Shown here: in pieces, positions 60,245 through 64,000 of the stretch
How positions within the stretch are numbered: the stretch's first letter is position 1
Layout: each line of letters starts with the position of its first letter
From: Cryptomeria japonica
Taxonomy: Eukaryota > Streptophyta > Pinopsida > Cupressales > Cupressaceae
Reading direction: 5' to 3'
Length of the DNA: 64,000 bases
NCBI RefSeq assembly: GCF_030272615.1
Contig: NC_081412.1
Span: forward strand, 341,923,870 to 341,987,869
Position numbers and translations under genes: made by a program
The notes under the pieces: model-generated
Databases searched by the model: none
What the model was told of the DNA's origin: nothing
Seen by the model: only the letters and a program-made list of their open reading frames with translations

Positions 60245-61593
60245 TGTAGACACCAAAAATTAACATTCTTCTAATCATCAAACTTTTCCATAATTAAATA
60301 TTTTTTAATTATTTAATCAACCTATTAATTGTCCCCCCTCTCCATATTAAGTAAGTAATTTTATATTATTTAATTAATTATCATTATCCCATAATTAATT
60401 AATTAATTATTCCTATCATTTTTTTCTAAATCGCCTTTATAATTAAATAATTTTTATTATTTAATTATCTAACTATTCCTCTATGGTCAAATAAATAAAT
60501 CCATTTATACTTCCATTTATCTTTTCACTCACCAGTCCAGTAAAAAGATGAACATCAAATTACTGTTACCCCTCTTACTCATGAAATTAAATAATTTTTA
60601 TTATTTAAAATATTATTTTTCCACTCACCTTCTCACTCTCCACTTTTTGACAACCACAACCACTTGTATTTCGATTCCTTTCATCATATTCTCCGCTCTC
60701 TCCCTATCTTTGGCAAAGTTTCTCCTACACAATTTGAGTTGTTCAATCCCTTCCATGTTCAATTTGAACTCAATTATTGATGAGTTTCCCTCCATGTCTA
60801 TAAATTTGAATCTTTGTCTACCTTCTTGGGTTAACCACCATACTTGAGCTCTTCTTTTATCTTGTTTTCATCTTGCATATTTTTGAAGGAAAACTCTACA
60901 AAATTTTTGAAGGAGACTTGAGTGCTATGGAGAGATTCAAGGGGGATTTTGATTCATTTTTTTGTGTTTGATGTTGTTATGCTTTCCTTTCTATGATTTA
61001 TATGGTCATTTCTTATAGTTGATGATGCTATTTTTCTTACATTGAGGTTCATAGAGATATCTTGGTTGCTTTGACCATAACATACTTTCTTATCTGAGGT
61101 TTATGGTTTCATCTCCCTTATCACGTTTGTCATAAGCTAGATTAGATGTTATCTTATATTTGAGGATTTGGTGGTTATCCTAAGATGATCTTAGCATTGC
61201 AAATTTCTAGTCTACATTTCCAACACTTTGATGGGACTCCACATTCTGGATTTGATTTATTTTGTGAGTTTTTGATGTGTTTGCAGGTCTCTAGTTGCAA
61301 AAAAGTGGTTTTTGGATCTCTGGGAACATAATGGAGCATCTAATGTACTAGGGCACTTCTGGTATGTAGTTTGGTGCATATGATTAAGCACAGTGGTTCT
61401 ATTGATAGACAATATAGAGTTATTGATCAAGAACATGGCACATTTGATAGACAATGAGGCATTTCTAAAGGTATAATTGTATTCTGGTTTCCAGTCTTAC
61501 ACTTTATTTTTATTATCAGTATTGTAATCATTGCTTTAGGTAGAGTTACTCTGGTAGATAGAATTTCTCTATTACTTGAATTTGGTTCTAACA
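60245..61593 (+). repeat. Putative 5' LTR of the gypsy-like element
   Basis: About 1349 bp. Very AT-rich first third with TAATTAAT tracts, TATA box CTATAAAT at 60798-60805, end GGTTCTAACA followed by AGTTGGTGTAGCTCTTATCC as a possible primer site whose tRNA I cannot name. There is no second copy in the window to confirm the ends. Confidence 0.5.
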
Positions 61594-63097
61594 AGTTGGT
61601 GTAGCTCTTATCCCATTCGACGAAGACCCCTCTTGAAATTACTAACGATCATGTTGCAAGACCAAAGCATGGAAAGGGGTTCTTTTTGAAACTTCCAATA
61701 TTTGATATTGTAGGGTTTTACAATTATTAATTATCTTTTCTTTCTTCATATATTAGAAAATATTGTGAATTGGTGCTATAAAATGAACCTCGTCTTCCAT
61801 GTTTGGCATGCTTGTTCTTTTTTCTAGGGTGGACCTATAGTTGTGCTAATTATTCTTTCCCCTTGAATTTAGGATCCTAGGTGTAAGAGAAAAGAGTTAT
61901 GATGCCCATCTTTTCTTTTCTTAGAAGGCCTGCCTCTTTAGAGAAGTGATGATACCATGGGGAAGTGACCAAAGTAGTTTTTCTCTTTGAATCACTATAG
62001 AAATAGGTATCAAGCAAAATCTTGTCCAATAGGGTGCATGCCATTGGGTGCAATTTAAATTTAGTAGCCTTAAAAAATCAAGGCCTGATAAGGGTCGAAA
62101 GAGCTTTAAGTGGCTTGCCTAGTGAATTTGCATGTGGCTTTGTTCCTTAAGGAATTGCTAAGAACCCTTGTTAATAGAAGCCTAGATCCTATAATTGATA
62201 GTTTACGGAGTGTGGATCTTACCCTATAGATATTCTTTAAGTGCCTCCCATAGTAAAATAGAAAACCCTTGTTTCAAAAGATCTTTGGATCTTCAGGGTA
62301 GGAGGAAAGGTGCACCAATGTTTGTTGAGCATATGCTACTAGGCCCATGCCATAAAACCTCTATTTGTATGTTATGGATGGGTTTTTTTTTATAGTGGGA
62401 GCTCTATAAAGTAGTACCTTTTGTCACCTTGAGTAGGAAAGTTCTTGCTTATGAGTTTTTGTTAAATTCAATTTCTTATACCATTAGAGTTAGTTGAATT
62501 CATGGGCTACTTTAGGCTCCTCTAGCAAACTATAGATCATGGATTTGTTTTAGTCCAAGTCAAATAACCTCTTTGTCTTCTAATTCTTGTCAAGTGTCTT
62601 TTTTGCTTTAGAAACATTTGTTCCAAAATCTTTCAAAACATTGACCAAAATTGATCTCAAACTTAGACCTAGTGGAGACTAGCAGGATTGCGCCTTTCAT
62701 TTTTCTTGCATTTTCCTTGCATCTGGATCTATTTTCTTTAATCAAAACCTTGGGTTAATCATTTTTTTTCAAGACCTTTAATCTCTCTCAATCATTGATT
62801 TGACCTTCATCTCAGGTCATTCTAGTCTATCCTCCTATCCATTGGGCTTGCACTCATCAATATAGTGTGATTTTGACTAATCAAGCATTATCAAGTTTCA
62901 TTACCTAAGGTCTTGAAATTCCTTTGGTAATATTAGGTCTCATTTGATTTTCCATGTTCTTATTCTCAAAAATCCCAATTTTTTTTTTGGAAAATCCCCA
63001 AAATCTAAAAAAAATCATAACATTCCAAAAATCCAAAAACATAGTCCTAGATTTCATATAGCTTGCATCTCATCTCTAGAGTCTCCATGTCTCTCTT
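61594..63097 (+). other. Leader of the gypsy-like element, no gene seen
   Basis: About 1.5 kb between the LTR and the gag-like frame with stops in all frames. Long untranslated leaders are common in plant gypsy elements. Nothing else recognised. Confidence 0.45.
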
Positions 63098-63316
63098 ATG
63101 TCTGTCATTACTAGGTCCCAAAGAAATAAGAACAAGATGAACCCATCTCAATATGATCCCATGATCAGCCCTAGTAGTTATTATCATGAGAGAAGAAAAC
63201 CGAATCCCATACCTGAATATCCATTAGAACGTCCTCTTGATATGTCCATAGAAACCATGAGAGAAAATTTAACCCAAGAGGAGATTGATGAAGGCTTACA
63301 AGACCCTAATATTTAA
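63098..63316 (+). pseudogene. Short gag-like ORF (72 codons)
   Basis: Starts MSVITRSQRNKNKMNPSQYD and runs through a Pro-rich segment (NPIPEYPLERPLDMS) to MRENLTQEEIDEGLQ, then stops. The basic N-terminus and placement after a long leader fit the beginning of a gypsy gag, but there is no diagnostic motif. The frame downstream to 63424 contains more stops. Confidence 0.35.
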
Positions 63317-63424
63317 GCCATAATGGATGCCCTTGTCATAGTAGATTAAGACTATTACTTCCTACTATTAGCATAAAAAATAAGCCAAATTACCCCCTAA
63401 TTTTGACATCTCGAATATCAAAGA

Positions 63425-64000
63425 TGTTGGAGATTGTTGGCATAATGTGCAAACGTGTTCTTTGATTGGCTGAGTGATGTGTTGGCATTGCTGTCAACAT
63501 ATTTCTCTGTGTGTTGCAGTTAGATTAAGTGAGTTAGTTTGGCCAATGAGTTGAAGATGAGTTGTTGCAGATTAAAGGGTTTTGAGATAAGTATCTCTAG
63601 TTGGTTCAACTCAAGTTTTAGTGGTTCGCATGGTGATTTGATCAAGTTATGAGATCCAGTATTGCGGTTGGTTTTCAATTATTCGGTATTGATTGATGTT
63701 TTGGATTTTTCTCCACAATGCTCCGTGTTGAAATATATTAGTTTATGGATTTGGCAGAGTGTTTGGGATATTCTGGCATGTCCTCAATTTACATGTTTCA
63801 TGATTTGGAGGTCTGCAAGTGAATCTTTTAGTTTGACAGTCATTGCAATTAGTGTTCTTGAAGTTTGATATAATGATGATGGAGATTCTAGTAAGTGGTG
63901 TTGGTGTGTTTGTTTCTATGGTAATTCGTGATGCTTGTGGATGTTTCTAGATCAAGTTCTATTTGTGTTGGTGGTCTGCATTGATTGTTGTGCGCGTTAT
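63425..64000 (+). repeat. C-family LTR in plus orientation (cut by window end)
   Basis: TGTTGGAGATTGTTGG onward aligns with the reverse complement of the LTR of element C: GGCATTG-TGTCAACATAT, GTGTTGCAGTTAGATTAAG, GGGTTTTGAGATAAG, CATCTCTAGTTG and the final TCTGCATTGAT in the same order. It interrupts the gypsy-like element. AAAGA (63420-63424) would be the left target copy; the right one is outside. Confidence 0.85.

Larger units (their letters stand above)
60245..63424 (+). mobile_element. 5' part of another LTR element (probably Ty3/gypsy)
   Basis: A putative LTR (60245-61593, TGTAGACACC ... GGTTCTAACA) is followed by a leader of about 1.5 kb and a short gag-like frame at 63098. The TGTAGACACC start and long leader resemble plant gypsy elements, but no RT is in view, so the superfamily is inferred. 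The rest is displaced by the LTR at 63425 and lies outside the window. Confidence 0.5.

Noticed and set aside
1-64000. A previously undescribed multi-gene system
   Set aside because: All recognisable coding sequence is retrotransposon gag or pol; the remaining novelty is structural, within LTRs and non-coding elements.

Overview
The window looks like intergenic DNA from a large, repeat-rich seed-plant genome. A gymnosperm is plausible but unproven. No intact host gene, tRNA, rRNA, CRISPR array or bacterial-type feature is visible. About 90% of the sequence can be assigned to retrotransposons, mostly Ty1/copia LTR elements, inserted into one another and all decayed by stops, frameshifts or truncation.

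Layout, left to right: (1) a TA/TATATG microsatellite (1-275). (2) A decayed L1-like LINE on the minus strand (about 694-5974; ORF1, endonuclease, RT, zf-RVT, RNase H). (3) Element B, a truncated minus-strand copia with its 3' LTR at about 5975-7360 and pol to about 10320. (4) A poorly assignable stretch of 10.3-14.66 kb with an LTR fragment of the C family (11311-11945), a possible older LTR (from 12481) and a piece related to the interior of element G (about 13960-14260). (5) Element E, a two-LTR minus-strand copia (14665-22652). (6) Element F, a plus-strand Tork/Tnt1-like copia (22750-41230), broken twice: by element G, a non-autonomous LTR element with no coding capacity (25135-32037, perfect target duplication AAATA), and by element A, the best-preserved copia (34112-40803), which landed inside the 3' LTR of F. 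G in turn holds an LTR of another family (26223-27700) and a MITE-like inverted repeat. (7) Element C, a minus-strand copia (42344-57762) split in its integrase by element D (46336-54610, target duplication CCCAC). The RT of D is itself split by a retrosequence (about 49028-50001). (8) A solo LTR of 2378 bp (57841-60218) with a perfect AATAT duplication. (9) The start of a plus-strand element that looks Ty3/gypsy-like (LTR about 60245-61593, short gag-like ORF at 63098), interrupted at 63425 by a C-family LTR running off the window.

The minus-strand copias A-E resemble the SIRE/Maximus type by RT motifs and share an unusual LTR architecture. Three structures recur: a hairpin near the U5 end whose loop is a C-run and whose arms differ between families yet stay complementary; a second hairpin in R/U5; and an inverted repeat that brackets the polypurine tract and the U3 start, so the plus-strand primer lies in a loop. 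These are the most interesting signals here. I see no new defence or metabolic system. All coordinates for decayed elements are approximate except where LTR ends and target duplications fix them.
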